A stretch of 64,000 bases of DNA from contig JAUSZU010000001.1 of the NCBI GenBank assembly GCA_030817875.1, forward strand, positions 1,550,001 through 1,614,000, written 5' to 3'. This document shows, in pieces, positions 42,806 to 51,967 of this stretch. Made by a program: the position numbers and the translations under genes. Within the stretch, counting starts at the first letter, position 1; each line of letters opens with the position of its first letter. This DNA is from Flavobacterium sp. W4I14. GTDB taxonomy: Bacteria > Bacteroidota > Bacteroidia > Sphingobacteriales > Sphingobacteriaceae. Below the pieces are notes generated by a model. It made no database searches and had not been told where the DNA came from. It worked only from the letters and a program-made list of their open reading frames with translations.

Positions 42806-43759
42806 ATGAAGATTAAGAACGAAACCAAAGTAGGTATTTTAGCTGCATTTGCCATTGCTTTATTAATAATTGGATATAATTTTTTAAAAGGAAATTCAAT
42901 TTTTTCAAATGAAACTACATTATATGCAAAATATACGAGGGTTGATGGTTTAAGTGTTTCAAAACCTATCCTGATTAATGGTTATCAAATTGGCCGGGTG
43001 GCCAAATTGGATTTACAGCCAGACGGTAGTATTATTGCAACCTTGAGTGTAAACAGCAAATATGAAATTCCAGAAAATAGTATTGCCCGTTTAGAAGGTA
43101 CAGATCTTTTAGGCAGTAAGGCTATTGTAATGTCGTTAGGTAATTCAAAAAAGATGGCCGAAGATGGTTACACCTTAAATGCAAATGTAGAAAAGGGCTT
43201 AATGGAACAGGTACAGCCGGTTCAAAAGAAAGCGGAATTAATTATCGGTAAAATGGATTCTATTTTGAGTAGTGTGAACTCTATTCTGAATCCTAATTTC
43301 CAGAAAAACGTTGATAAAAGCTTTAACAGTATAGCGGGTACATTAGCTTCGCTAGAAACCACATCGAAAAAAGTTGATGGTTTGGTAGGTTCAGAAAGCG
43401 CACGTATTGAAGCGATTTTTAAAAATGTTGAAGGTATAACAGCCAACCTTAATAACAATAATCAAAAAATCAGCGATATCTTAACCAACATTAATACCGT
43501 TACCGATAAATTTGCAGCCGCTAACTTTAAACAAACCTTAGATAATGCAAACAATGCTATTGCTGATTTACAAAGTGTAATTTCAGGAATTAAAGATGGA
43601 AAAGGTAGTTTAGGATTGCTGTTAAACGATGATAAAATGTATCAGAATTTAAATAATGCTTCAAAAAATCTTGATGAATTAATGATCGATCTGAAAGCTA
43701 ATCCTAAACGTTATGTACACTTCTCGGTATTTGGAGGTGGCAACAAGAAAGACAAATAA
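42806..43759 (+). CDS. MlaD/MCE family lipid-transport protein
   Basis: A 317-residue protein with one N-terminal membrane helix (VGILAAFAIALLIIGYNFLKG) and an MCE domain (about 35-115: LYAKYTRVDGLSVSKPILINGYQIGRVAKLDL ... IARLEGTDLLGSKAIVMSLG). A helical, coiled-coil-like tail of about 180 residues (VQPVQKKAELIIGKMDSILSSVNSILN ... LNDDKMYQNLNNASKNLDELMIDLKANPKRYV) follows. MCE proteins form hexameric rings that move phospholipids between membranes; the ATPase and permease are not in the window. Nearby lptD and amidases make an envelope neighbourhood. Confidence 0.93.
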   Translation: MKIKNETKVGILAAFAIALLIIGYNFLKGNSIFSNETTLYAKYTRVDGLSVSKPILINGYQIGRVAKLDLQPDGSIIATLSVNSKYEIPENSIARLEGTDLLGSKAIVMSLGNSKKMAEDGYTLNANVEKGLMEQVQPVQKKAELIIGKMDSILSSVNSILNPNFQKNVDKSFNSIAGTLASLETTSKKVDGLVGSESARIEAIFKNVEGITANLNNNNQKISDILTNINTVTDKFAAANFKQTLDNANNAIADLQSVISGIKDGKGSLGLLLNDDKMYQNLNNASKNLDELMIDLKANPKRYVHFSVFGGGNKKDK

Positions 43760-43777
43760 TTAATTTTTATAAAATCG

Positions 43778-43811
43778 AAAGCCTTACAGTTTAAATTGTA
43801 AGGCTTTTTTT
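43778..43811 (+). terminator. Terminator after the MCE gene
   Basis: Arms AAAGCCTTACA (43778-43788) and TGTAAGGCTTT (43797-43807) enclose an AT-rich loop, and T residues run to 43811. Confidence 0.9.
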
Positions 43812-43947
43812 ATGGTCATAGTTCTAATATGCCTATTTTTTGCCACGGAAACACAGGATCAAGCTTCTATCCGATCGGTCATACTGATAGGAACTGAAAA
43901 GTCTTTAAGATAAAACGCATCTAACAGATTTGTTTTACTTTTAGCAA

Positions 43948-44159
43948 TGTCATCCTGAGCGTAGTCGAAGGATCTTTAAAGTGTAAAATGTGGTGACAAT
44001 GAAATTAGTCCGATGTAATCTGCGTTATCAGCGGCAAAATTTTCTGCTGGCTTCCCGCAGATTTAAGAAGATAGACGCAGATTGTATTTAACTTTTGCCT
44101 TGCACCCAACGCTGCGAATCTTTGCGTATTCCTCTACGTGCTTTGTGGTAAAAAAGATA
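43948..44159. repeat. Composite intergenic repeat block, copy A
   Basis: Copy A holds three modules in order: TGTCATCCTGAGC...GTCGAAGGATCTTTAAA; an ATCTGCGTTATCAGCGG ... CCGCAGATTTAAGAAGATA inverted pair; and TTTAACTTTTGCCTTGCACC ... GAATCTTTGCGT ... TTTGTGGTAAAAAAGATA. Copy B repeats them downstream. No gene is supported in 43812-44436. Confidence 0.8.
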
Positions 44160-44233
44160 TTGTAAGACCTTTTTATAACCACAATTGTATATTGAATATT
44201 TTTTACGCGGAAAATTGATCAGCTCAATTCTTT

Positions 44234-44430
44234 TGTCATCCTGAATGCAATGAAGGATCTTTAAATGAAGTAAAATGGGTGGAATTAATTCTGCGATAAT
44301 CTACGTTATCAGTGGGAAAAATCTCTGCTATAGGTTTCAGCAGATTTAAGAAGATAGGCACAGATGGTATTTAACTTTTGCTTTGCACCCAACTCTGCGA
44401 ATCTTTGCGTGCTCTGCGGTAAAAAAGATA
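44234..44430. repeat. Composite intergenic repeat block, copy B
   Basis: This is a direct repeat of copy A: TGTCATCCTGAA...TGAAGGATCTTTAAA, then CTACGTTATCAGTGGG ... CAGCAGATTTAAGAAGATA, then TTTAACTTTTGCTTTGCACC ... GAATCTTTGCGT ... CTGCGGTAAAAAAGATA. It is about 15 bases shorter and clearly diverged. It ends just before the RNase Z stop. Confidence 0.8.
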
Positions 44431-44436
44431 AAGTCC

Positions 44437-45345
44437 CTACAGATGAAAAGTTCTTCCCTCTACAGCCAGCTCCGTATTTTCAAAAACAGATTGTGCTTCT
44501 TCCAAAAGCATTTGTAAGGTTTTGTAACGTGAAGAAAAATGGCCGATCAGTAATTTCTTTACACCATTGATTTTGGCCACCTCTGCTGCCTGTAAAGCGG
44601 TTGTGTGATGTGTTTCTTTAGCCCTATCCAATAAATCGTGCATAAAGGTCGCTTCGTGATATAAGGTGTCACAATTTTTTATGGTAGCAAAGTAACGCTC
44701 ATCAAACAAAGTATCAGAGCAATAGGCGTAACATCTTGGTGCATCTGCTTCGGTGGTATAATCTTCACTGCGTAAAATATCGCCATTTGGCAGTTCTACG
44801 TCAATCCCCTTTTTTAAGGCCGTATAATACGCCATAGGCACTTCATCAGTCTTATCTTTAATGAGTTTTCGTTGTCGTTTCTTCTGCTGAAAAATAAAGC
44901 CCGTTGTAGGGATACGGTGATTTAAAACAATAGTTTTAACGGTTAAATCACTATTCTCAAATATCTGTCTGGACTCATCGGCTTCAATCGGGAAAAACTC
45001 AATTGGATATCTTAATACTGTATCAGAATATTTGAACTGAATCTCTAAAATTTCCAATAAAGGTTTGGGGCCAAATATCTGCATGGGTTTTATCCTGCCG
45101 TTTAAATGCAAACTGGAAAGCAAGCCTATTAAACCGAAATAATGATCGCCATGTAAGTGGCTGATAAAGATATAATCGATGCGGGCGGCTTTAAGGTTGT
45201 ACTTTGTCAATTGTTGTTGTGTGCCCTCACCACAATCGATTAAATAATATTTTTCGTTACAATTTAAAAGCTGTGCCGATGGGTTCCTGTTAAATACAGG
45301 AGTTGCAGAACTGCTTCCTAAAATTGTAACTTCAAATTTCATCAT
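44437..45345 (-). CDS. rnz: Ribonuclease Z
   Basis: RNase Z removes the 3' trailer from tRNA precursors. The 302-residue protein has the metallo-beta-lactamase zinc motif S-H63-L-H65-G-D67-H68, the N-terminal GSSSATPVFNRNPSAQLL block, YCSDT, HEATF and HFSSRYK. Length fits the short bacterial RNase Z. A second ATG one codon later could be the start. A terminator of the upstream STAS gene lies 11 bases before the start, so rnz probably has its own promoter or relies on read-through. Confidence 0.95.
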   Translation of the reverse strand: MMKFEVTILGSSSATPVFNRNPSAQLLNCNEKYYLIDCGEGTQQQLTKYNLKAARIDYIFISHLHGDHYFGLIGLLSSLHLNGRIKPMQIFGPKPLLEILEIQFKYSDTVLRYPIEFFPIEADESRQIFENSDLTVKTIVLNHRIPTTGFIFQQKKRQRKLIKDKTDEVPMAYYTALKKGIDVELPNGDILRSEDYTTEADAPRCYAYCSDTLFDERYFATIKNCDTLYHEATFMHDLLDRAKETHHTTALQAAEVAKINGVKKLLIGHFSSRYKTLQMLLEEAQSVFENTELAVEGRTFHL

Positions 45346-45355
45346 GATAAGATAT

Positions 45356-45390
45356 AAAAAGCCTCGTAGATTTTTGGAAACTACGAGGCC
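45356..45390 (-). terminator. Terminator after the STAS gene
   Basis: Arms GCCTCGTAG (45361-45369) and CTACGAGGC (45381-45389). Read on the minus strand, the stem is followed by TTTTTAT. It ends just before the rnz start. Confidence 0.85.
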
Positions 45391-45411
45391 GGAATGTTAT
45401 TTAAATATTTG

Positions 45412-45789
45412 TTATTTAGCGCCTCTAAACTCTTTTTCCAACTCATCCATAAAGATAAAATCAGTTGCTTCGTCTATTGTATTAACAAACGTTACAGATT
45501 GGAATATGTTTGATAATTCGATAATCGATGCCAATTCATCATTAATTCCGGTTACAATAAATAACCCACCTGCCGATTTGCAAAGCCTATCACCAACCAA
45601 TAAGCAGCTTAAGTCCTGCGCATCACTACACTCTGTAACATGACTTAAATCAACAATTATATTTTGAAATCCTTCTGCGTTGAGCAAATAGAACTCTGAT
45701 TTCAACCCTGGAGCATTATCGTTTGTAAACTTAGGCTCTTCTAACTTTAGGGTTACATATTTATCGTGTTTATCTACTGAAAATTTCAT
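45412..45789 (-). CDS. STAS domain protein lacking the usual phosphorylation serine
   Basis: A 125-residue STAS-fold protein (anti-sigma-factor antagonist type): MKFSVDKHDKYVTLKLEEPKFT, NIIVDLSHVTECSD and SAGGLFIVTGINDELASIIELSNIFQSVTFVNTIDEAT. In SpoIIAA the segment DSSGLG holds the serine phosphorylated by the kinase. Here the matching positions read S55-D-A-Q-D-L-S61, so Ser-Ser is replaced by Ala-Gln. It is likely unable to be switched that way. No anti-sigma kinase or sigma gene is adjacent; its partner is unknown. Confidence 0.85.
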   Translation of the reverse strand: MKFSVDKHDKYVTLKLEEPKFTNDNAPGLKSEFYLLNAEGFQNIIVDLSHVTECSDAQDLSCLLVGDRLCKSAGGLFIVTGINDELASIIELSNIFQSVTFVNTIDEATDFIFMDELEKEFRGAK

Positions 45790-45832
45790 CTCTCTAATCT
45801 TTATTTTACTAATGTATAAATTTCTTTCGAAT

Positions 45833-46777
45833 TTAAAGTGTTTCTAAAGCCTTTAAAACATTGGTTTCAATGCGGCTAGAAATTGCATTAGCATCAGCTT
45901 TTATAAAGGTCTCTCCTACAATCTGTTCGTAAAGTTCGATATAACGTTCTGAAATTGAATTTACAATTTCAGGTGTCATTTCTGGAACAACCTGTCCGTC
46001 TTTTCCCTGAAAACCATTTTCGATTAACCATTTTCTCACAAACTCTTTTGAAAGTTGCTTTTGTGGCTCATCATTATTCTGGCGGTCCTGATATCCTTCT
46101 GCATAAAAATAGCGTGAAGAATCTGGTGTGTGTATTTCATCGATCAAATAAATTAGGCCATCAGCAGTGCCGAACTCGTATTTCGTATCCACTAAAATCA
46201 ATCCGCTTTTTGCAGCAATCTCGGTTCCACGTTGGTAGAGTGCGTAAGTATATTCTTCTAACTTTTCGTAGTCTGTTATAGAAACAATGCCTTTTGCTAA
46301 AATATCTTCTTTTGAAATGTCTTCATCATGCCCTACCGAAGCTTTTGTGGTTGGGGTAATAATGGGCTGGGGTAGTTTATCGTTTTCTTTTAATCCATCC
46401 GGTAAGGAAACACCGCACACCGAACGTTTTCCTGCGCTATATTCGCGCCATGCATGGCCGGCTAAGTAACCTCTAATTACCATTTCTACTTTAAAAGGCT
46501 CACAGATACGGCCAATCGTAACCATTGGATCTGGTACATCTAAAACCCAGTTAGGAACGATATCCTGGGTAGCTGCTAAAAATTTAGCCGCAATTTGATT
46601 TAATACCTGTCCTTTAAATGGAATAGCTTCAGGTAATACTACATCAAAAGCAGAAATACGGTCTGATACCACCATCACCATAAACTGGTCGGCAATAGTG
46701 TATACATCGCGAACTTTACCTTTGTAAAAATTACTTTGATTTGGGAAATTGAAATGAGTTTCTTTTAGTGCTTTCAT
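45833..46777 (-). CDS. purC: Phosphoribosylaminoimidazole-succinocarboxamide synthase
   Basis: PurC (SAICAR synthase) joins aspartate to CAIR in purine synthesis. The 314-residue protein shows [70 protein letters not shown] and [12 protein letters not shown]. It is closer in size to the longer eukaryote/actinobacterial-like branch than to the about 240-residue E. coli enzyme. It is alone, not in a purine operon. Confidence 0.97.
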   Translation of the reverse strand: MKALKETHFNFPNQSNFYKGKVRDVYTIADQFMVMVVSDRISAFDVVLPEAIPFKGQVLNQIAAKFLAATQDIVPNWVLDVPDPMVTIGRICEPFKVEMVIRGYLAGHAWREYSAGKRSVCGVSLPDGLKENDKLPQPIITPTTKASVGHDEDISKEDILAKGIVSITDYEKLEEYTYALYQRGTEIAAKSGLILVDTKYEFGTADGLIYLIDEIHTPDSSRYFYAEGYQDRQNNDEPQKQLSKEFVRKWLIENGFQGKDGQVVPEMTPEIVNSISERYIELYEQIVGETFIKADANAISSRIETNVLKALETL

Positions 46778-46809
46778 GAGGGGATAAAAATAGGAAAAAA
46801 GTTGGGAAG

Positions 46810-46880
46810 TCAGAAAGTCTTTAGTCTATAGTCCATAGTCGATTTAGACTCAAGACTATAGACTACCGACTCAGACTCAC
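46810..46880. repeat. AGTCTATAGT-type hairpin repeat between purC and phoH
   Basis: AGTCTATAGT (46823-46832) pairs with ACTATAGACT (46855-46864), with further AGTC/GACT words on both sides. It follows the PhoH stop on the minus strand and may serve as its terminator. Confidence 0.6.
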
Positions 46881-47840
46881 CTACTGAATATCGCCGTAAG
46901 CTTTCAAGATATCTTTCACCAATTTATGTCTTACCACATCTTCGCCGCTTAAGTAAATAATATCGATACCTTTAATATCTTCTAAAATCCTTAAGCCGTT
47001 AAATAAACCCGACATCTGTTTTTTAGGCAAGTCGATCTGTGTAACGTCGCCAGTGACAATAAATTTAGCTGTTGGTCCCATACGGGTTAAAAACATTTTT
47101 AACTGCATATCGGTGGCGTTTTGTGCCTCATCTAAAATCACGAAACAGTTATCCAAAGTACGTCCACGCATAAATGCTAATGGCGCAATTTCTATCGTAC
47201 GGTTTTCGATGTAGAATTTCAATTTCTCTGCAGGAATCATATCATCCAAGGCATCGTAAAGTGGACGTAAATATGGATCGATTTTTTCTTTTAAATCGCC
47301 GGGCAAGAAACCAAGGTTCTCCCCTGCTTCAACCGCCGGGCGGGTTAAAATAATCCGTTTAATTTCTTTATTCTTTAATGCCCTAACAGCCAAAGCAACG
47401 GCGGTATATGTTTTTCCGGTTCCGGCGGGGCCAATGGCAAATAAGATATCGTTTTTAGCAATACTGCTTACCATTTTGCGTTGATTAGCAGTTCTTGCCT
47501 TAACCAAAAGGCCGTTTGTGCCAAAAACAATTACCTCTCCACCGCCTCCGGTAGGTTGTTCCACATCTTTTTTTACTACACCGGCTGCTTTTGCACCCAG
47601 TATAGATTCTACGTCGTTATTGGTGAGTGAGCTATATTTCTCGAGGTGTGCAATAAGCTGGTTAAACTTATCCTCGAAAGCCTTAAGTTCCTGTTCATCA
47701 CCGAGAACCTTAACATCACTACCTCTCGCTACCAGTTTCAACTTCGCGAAAGCACCTTTAATCATTTCGTAATTCTCGTTATTCGGCCCCCAAAAGTGAG
47801 CAGGATTTACGGTATCCAGAGTTAATTTTAATTCGTTCAA
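46881..47840 (-). CDS. PhoH family ATPase
   Basis: A 319-residue PhoH-like NTPase. An N-terminal KH-like/RNA-binding region (about 1-120) precedes Walker A GPAGTGKTYTAVALA, the LTRPAVEAGENLGFLPGD block, Walker B VILDEAQNAT and TRMGPTAKFIVTGD. Family members are linked to RNA processing and ribosome maturation (the YbeZ group), commonly beside ybeY, which is not seen here. Length and layout are typical. Confidence 0.94.
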   Translation of the reverse strand: MNELKLTLDTVNPAHFWGPNNENYEMIKGAFAKLKLVARGSDVKVLGDEQELKAFEDKFNQLIAHLEKYSSLTNNDVESILGAKAAGVVKKDVEQPTGGGGEVIVFGTNGLLVKARTANQRKMVSSIAKNDILFAIGPAGTGKTYTAVALAVRALKNKEIKRIILTRPAVEAGENLGFLPGDLKEKIDPYLRPLYDALDDMIPAEKLKFYIENRTIEIAPLAFMRGRTLDNCFVILDEAQNATDMQLKMFLTRMGPTAKFIVTGDVTQIDLPKKQMSGLFNGLRILEDIKGIDIIYLSGEDVVRHKLVKDILKAYGDIQ

Positions 47841-47943
47841 ACTGTAGTATTTTAAAAAGTTATCGGGGTATATTAATTAAAATTTGAATATTTGCAGACG
47901 CTTAGGCCCGTACACAAGAATAAGCAATAATAATGAATTTTTA

Positions 47944-48723
47944 ATGGGGATAATTACTTTAACAACAGATTTAGGTTCAAAAGATTTTTACCAGAGTGCC
48001 CTTAAAGGTAGTCTGTTGAGTCTTATGCCTAATGTTAATTTAGTTGATATTACCCACGAGGTTCCATCATTCAATATTTCGTACGCAGCCTTCGTGCTAA
48101 AAAACGCTTATCCTTACTTTCCGAAGAATACGGTGCATTTAATCGGTATCGATTCTGTATACAGTGAAAACACTAAATATATTGCTGTAAAGCACCGTGA
48201 TCACTTTTTTGTAGGGGCTGATAATGGTATTTTCTCCCTTCTTTTTGATGATGTTCCGGAAGATGTGGTAGAGCTGAACATTATGCAGGATTTGAAATAT
48301 CTACACTTTCCCTTGGTTGATATTTTTGTTAAGGCGGCCACGCATTTGGCCAAAGGTGGCAAACTGAAAGACATCGGTTTACCTGTAGCAGAAATTGAAC
48401 AGAAGATGCTTTTACATCCTGTGATAGAACGAGATGTGATCCGTGGTAGCGTGGTATATATTGATACTTTTTGCAATGTAATCACCAACATTACTAAAGA
48501 TCTTTTCACCAAAATACAGAAGAACAGGGACTTTACTTTATACTTTAGAAAAAGCGAAACCATTACGCAATTGAGCTGGCATTACAACGAGGTGCAGGAA
48601 GGTGAAAAACTTTGCCTGTTCGGGATTAGTAACCACTTGGAAATTGCGATTAATAAAGGTAAGGCAAGTGGTTTATTAGGTTTGCATTTAGGTGATATTG
48701 TACGGGTGGAGTTTCATCCTTAA
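47944..48723 (+). CDS. SAM hydrolase (SAM hydroxide adenosyltransferase, DUF62 family)
   Basis: A 259-residue member of the family that includes fluorinase and chlorinase; the common bacterial form splits S-adenosylmethionine with hydroxide to adenosine and methionine. Seen: GIITLTTDLGSKDFYQSALKG, NVNLVDITHEVPSFNISYAAFVL, FVGADNGIFSLLF and GSVVYIDTFCNVITNI. The frame opens 20 codons earlier at 47884, but the family begins at MGIITLTTD, so ATG 47944 is chosen. A TTTGAATATTTGC promoter-like stretch lies at about 47884-47896. It is divergent from phoH. Confidence 0.93.
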   Translation: MGIITLTTDLGSKDFYQSALKGSLLSLMPNVNLVDITHEVPSFNISYAAFVLKNAYPYFPKNTVHLIGIDSVYSENTKYIAVKHRDHFFVGADNGIFSLLFDDVPEDVVELNIMQDLKYLHFPLVDIFVKAATHLAKGGKLKDIGLPVAEIEQKMLLHPVIERDVIRGSVVYIDTFCNVITNITKDLFTKIQKNRDFTLYFRKSETITQLSWHYNEVQEGEKLCLFGISNHLEIAINKGKASGLLGLHLGDIVRVEFHP

Positions 48724-48907
48724 GAAAGTTCAGTCGTTCATTGGCTCGGTGATTCATTTGCATGGTGCCTAAACAGAATAATTGCATACTATTTTTATGC
48801 ATTCGCAATGATGAAAACGGAATAGCCATCTTGTAAACCAATAACTAATGGCTAATGAACCAATAAACCAACCAAAACAACTTCCACCTTTTTCACGTTT
48901 ATATCGC

Positions 48908-49435
48908 ATGAAGAAATATTTTTATCTGTTCTCTTTTTTATTATTGCTGAAATTGCATGCCTTTGCACAGCAAGATACCGCTGCCTATGCTGCTCAGCGA
49001 GCTAAAGTAAATTCATTACTTGTAGAAAGAAGTAACAAGTTTGGTCAGTATGATGAAAGTTTAAACCAACGAACTGGAATATTCGGATGGCAAACCAAGC
49101 GTGATATTAAAAATTCTAATGAAATTCTTCGTCAGGTAGTTTTAAGCGACAACAATATTTTCAAAGAACTGAAAGTATTAATGGATTATAAAGATTTGCA
49201 GAACCAGCAGAAAGTAGCCGTGGCAGATAATTCTCAGGAACGCTTGGAACGTTATATGCAAACCATTAAAAAACTACAGGATCAGAATGCGCAGCTCAAA
49301 GAAGATTTAGAGAAAAAGAATAAAGGAGGTTTATCAACCTACATCATCGCCTTTTTGATTTTAGTAATGGCAGGTGGATTTTATTTCTTCAGTAAAAAAC
49401 TTCAAGGGTATAAAACAGCTAAAATCACCTCTTAA
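48908..49435 (+). CDS. Secreted/membrane-anchored coiled-coil protein of unknown function
   Basis: A 175-residue protein: signal peptide (MKKYFYLFSFLLLLKLHAFAQ), a helical middle part (AAYAAQRAKVNSLLVERSNKFGQYDESLNQRTGIFGWQTKRDIKN), a coiled coil (ERLERYMQTIKKLQDQNAQLKEDLEKK) and a C-terminal membrane helix (YIIAFLILVMAGGFYFF). The frame is open from 48848, but the added residues are intergenic repeat-like; ATG 48908 fits the signal peptide. It would sit in the inner membrane with most of the chain outside the cytosol. No known family is recognised. Confidence 0.78.
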   Translation: MKKYFYLFSFLLLLKLHAFAQQDTAAYAAQRAKVNSLLVERSNKFGQYDESLNQRTGIFGWQTKRDIKNSNEILRQVVLSDNNIFKELKVLMDYKDLQNQQKVAVADNSQERLERYMQTIKKLQDQNAQLKEDLEKKNKGGLSTYIIAFLILVMAGGFYFFSKKLQGYKTAKITS

Positions 49436-49488
49436 AATTTCAATCGGATTTTAGCCGCTTCGCAACCATTAAAAGCAATAAACAAATT

Positions 49489-49635
49489 ATGAAAAAAGGA
49501 CTGTTTAAAATCTTGGTGAAGATAAATAAGGCGCTTTTACCAAGTTTGTATAAAAAAGATCCGAATAAGCTGACTACTTTTCAGAAGGCGATTTTGGGTT
49601 ACCGCTATTGGGTGCTAACGAATGCGTTAGATTAA
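49489..49635 (+). CDS. Small 48-residue basic protein
   Basis: From ATG 49489 the frame encodes MKKGLFKILVKINKALLPSL followed by YKKDPNKLTTFQKAILGYRY and WVLTNALD, ending at TAA 49633-49635. The basic amphipathic N-terminus, the Lys-rich middle and the RYWVLTNALD end recall small proteins I have seen in related genomes (from memory, not checked). It begins 53 bases after the coiled-coil membrane protein gene and ends at a strong palindrome. Function is unknown. Confidence 0.7.
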   Translation: MKKGLFKILVKINKALLPSLYKKDPNKLTTFQKAILGYRYWVLTNALD

Positions 49636-49638
49636 ATA

Positions 49639-49675
49639 TTAGACCTTACAGGTTTTTAAAACCTGTAAGGTCTAA
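49639..49675. terminator. Near-perfect 18-bp-arm palindrome between convergent genes
   Basis: TTAGACCTTACAGGTTTT (49639-49656) and its exact complement at 49658-49675 surround one base. It lies between the 48-residue gene and the serA stop and probably terminates both strands, although no long T tract follows. Confidence 0.75.
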
Positions 49676-49680
49676 ATAAA

Positions 49681-50631
49681 TTACTTCTTAAAATGCTCAA
49701 TAATCAACGTTGCCAGTTCCGTACCAATACGTTCTTGTGCTTCGTTGGTTGATGCACCAATATGTGGTGTTAAAGAGATTTTTGGGTGGGTTAAAATTTC
49801 TGCCAATGGTGTTGGCTCGTTATCGAAAACATCTAAACCAGCGAAAGAAACTTTACCAGAATTTAGTGCTTCAATTAAAGCTGGCTCATCAATTGTTCCA
49901 CCGCGTGAACAGTTTACAATACCTACTCCATTTTTCATTTTAGCAAACTCTTCTGCACCTAAAATCGGCTTATCAGCAAATGGAGTATGTAAACTAAAGA
50001 AATCACTTCCTGTAATCACTTCATCTAAAGAAACCGTTTTGATTGGGATACTTACTGATTTTCCACCTTGGAATTCTAAAGTGATTTCAGATTCTGATGG
50101 ATATAAATCGTAAGCCAAAACATTCATACCTAAGCCTAAAGCCACTTTTGCAGTAGCGCGACCGATACGACCGAAACCGATAATACCGATGGTTTTACCG
50201 CTTAATTCAGTTCCTTTAGCATAAGCTTTTTTCAAGTTATTGAATTGAGTAGAACCTTCTACAGGCATTTTGCGGTTAGCATCCTGTAAGAATCTGATAC
50301 CTGTAAATAAGTGAGAAAATACCAATTCGGCAACTGATAATGAAGATGCAGCTGGTGTGTTTACCACATTAACACCTTGACTACGTGCATATTCAACATC
50401 GATATTATCCATGCCCACTCCACCTCTACCAATTAATTTGATATTGGGTACAGCATCAATTAATTCTTTTCTAACTTTTGTTGCACTACGTACAGTAATG
50501 GCATCATAGTTTTTTAATGCTTCAGCTAATTTATCCTGAGGAACGGTTTCAGTATCAACCTGGAAACCTGCTTTTTCTAATAATTCTTTTCCGATCGGAT
50601 CAATCCCATCGTTTGCTAATATTTTAATCAT
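49681..50631 (-). CDS. serA: D-3-phosphoglycerate dehydrogenase, short form
   Basis: SerA oxidises 3-phosphoglycerate in the first step of serine synthesis. The 316-residue protein has IKILANDGIDPIGKELLEKAGF, the NAD-binding GKTIGIIGFGRIGRATAKVALGLG, the catalytic Arg/Glu/His region (NCSRGGTIDEPALIEAL ... TPHIGASTNEAQ) and no C-terminal ACT regulatory domain, unlike the E. coli enzyme. ATG 50631 is preferred to an ATG six codons upstream. The serC gene precedes it on the same strand, so they form a serine operon. Confidence 0.94.
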   Translation of the reverse strand: MIKILANDGIDPIGKELLEKAGFQVDTETVPQDKLAEALKNYDAITVRSATKVRKELIDAVPNIKLIGRGGVGMDNIDVEYARSQGVNVVNTPAASSLSVAELVFSHLFTGIRFLQDANRKMPVEGSTQFNNLKKAYAKGTELSGKTIGIIGFGRIGRATAKVALGLGMNVLAYDLYPSESEITLEFQGGKSVSIPIKTVSLDEVITGSDFFSLHTPFADKPILGAEEFAKMKNGVGIVNCSRGGTIDEPALIEALNSGKVSFAGLDVFDNEPTPLAEILTHPKISLTPHIGASTNEAQERIGTELATLIIEHFKK

Positions 50632-50709
50632 TGTTGTATATGATTGCACAGATTTGATTGATTACACCGATTAAATAATTGCAGTAATCATCTGTGGTTA
50701 AAATTTAAA

Positions 50710-51783
50710 TTAATTTGCTTTTGCTTGTTGTTCTTCAAATACCTGCATGGCATCTACCAAAGCATGTACGCTTGTAATTGGCAATGCATTATACATCGAT
50801 GCACGGAAACCACCAACACTTCTGTGCCCTTTAATACCCACAATGCCTTGCTCTTCAGCATATTTCAAGAATGGTTTTTCCAATTCTGGGTTTTCCATTA
50901 CGAAACAGATGTTCATTCTAGAGCGGTCTTCAACGGCACAAGTTCCTTTAAATAAAGGATTACGGTCAATCTCTCTGTAAAGTGCTTCAGCTTTTTGCTT
51001 GTTTTCTTTTTCAATCTCAGCAACGCCACCTTTTGATTTTAACCAACGTAGATTTAATAAAGCTACATAGATGGAAAAAACGGGAGGCGTATTGTACATC
51101 GAATCGTTATCGATATGTGATTGATAGTTCAACATAGATGGAATTTTACGGTCAATTTTGCCTAAAATTTCATTCTTAACAATCGCGATGGTTAAACCAG
51201 CAGGACCTACATTTTTTTGAGCTCCAGCATAAATTAAATCGAATTTAGAAACATCGATTACACGGCTCATGATATCAGAAGACATATCACAAACAACAGG
51301 AATGTCCGTTTTAGGTACTTCGAAAAGCTCAGTTCCGTAAATAGTATTGTTTGAAGTATAGTGGAAATAAGCACTGTCAGCAGGAATTTCAAAATCCTTT
51401 GGAATGAAAGTATAGTTCGCATCTTTTGATGAGGCAACTACATTCACATTACCGATAAATTTAGCCTCTTTTAATGCTTTGGTTGCCCAAACACCGGTAT
51501 CTAAATAACTTGCTGTTTGTCCATCGCCCAATAAATTCATCGGAACCATTGCAAACTGTAAACTTGCACCACCTTGTAAAAATAAAACGGAATAACCCGA
51601 CGGCACATTTAATAATTCCTTTACCAACTTATCAGCTTCAGCAACAACTGCCTCAAATTCGGTTGTTCTGTGCGAAATTTCTAAAATTGATAATCCATCG
51701 TTAAAATCTAAAACAGCCTGAGCTGCTTGTTTAAACACTTCTTGAGGTAAAATACAAGGGCCTGCGCCAAAATTATGCTTCAT
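50710..51783 (-). CDS. serC: Phosphoserine aminotransferase
   Basis: SerC converts 3-phosphohydroxypyruvate to phosphoserine with PLP. The 357-residue protein begins [17 protein letters not shown] and has [34 protein letters not shown] and the PLP lysine in [12 protein letters not shown], then [18 protein letters not shown]. An ATG 19 codons upstream (51840) is open but lies in a non-homologous stretch. serA follows after 78 bases. Between serC and the TonB gene I see only AT-rich DNA. Confidence 0.96.
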   Translation of the reverse strand: MKHNFGAGPCILPQEVFKQAAQAVLDFNDGLSILEISHRTTEFEAVVAEADKLVKELLNVPSGYSVLFLQGGASLQFAMVPMNLLGDGQTASYLDTGVWATKALKEAKFIGNVNVVASSKDANYTFIPKDFEIPADSAYFHYTSNNTIYGTELFEVPKTDIPVVCDMSSDIMSRVIDVSKFDLIYAGAQKNVGPAGLTIAIVKNEILGKIDRKIPSMLNYQSHIDNDSMYNTPPVFSIYVALLNLRWLKSKGGVAEIEKENKQKAEALYREIDRNPLFKGTCAVEDRSRMNICFVMENPELEKPFLKYAEEQGIVGIKGHRSVGGFRASMYNALPITSVHALVDAMQVFEEQQAKAN

Positions 51784-51967
51784 CTTATTATATAATGTTT
51801 TATGGCGTAAATGTAAAATTTTTAAAGCAGTTATGCCCATAAAATCGTATCATAAAAAATTAAATTTTGTTAAAAATCTCGACAAAATTGAGCGTTTTGT
51901 TGCAGTTTTTGCAAAAGAATTCGTTAATCAGATAGACAAAAAGATTAACACCGATAGATTTAGTAGT

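Noticed and set aside
44364..44570. 68-codon plus-strand frame in the repeat block
   Set aside because: It is built from repeat copy B and the antisense of rnz.
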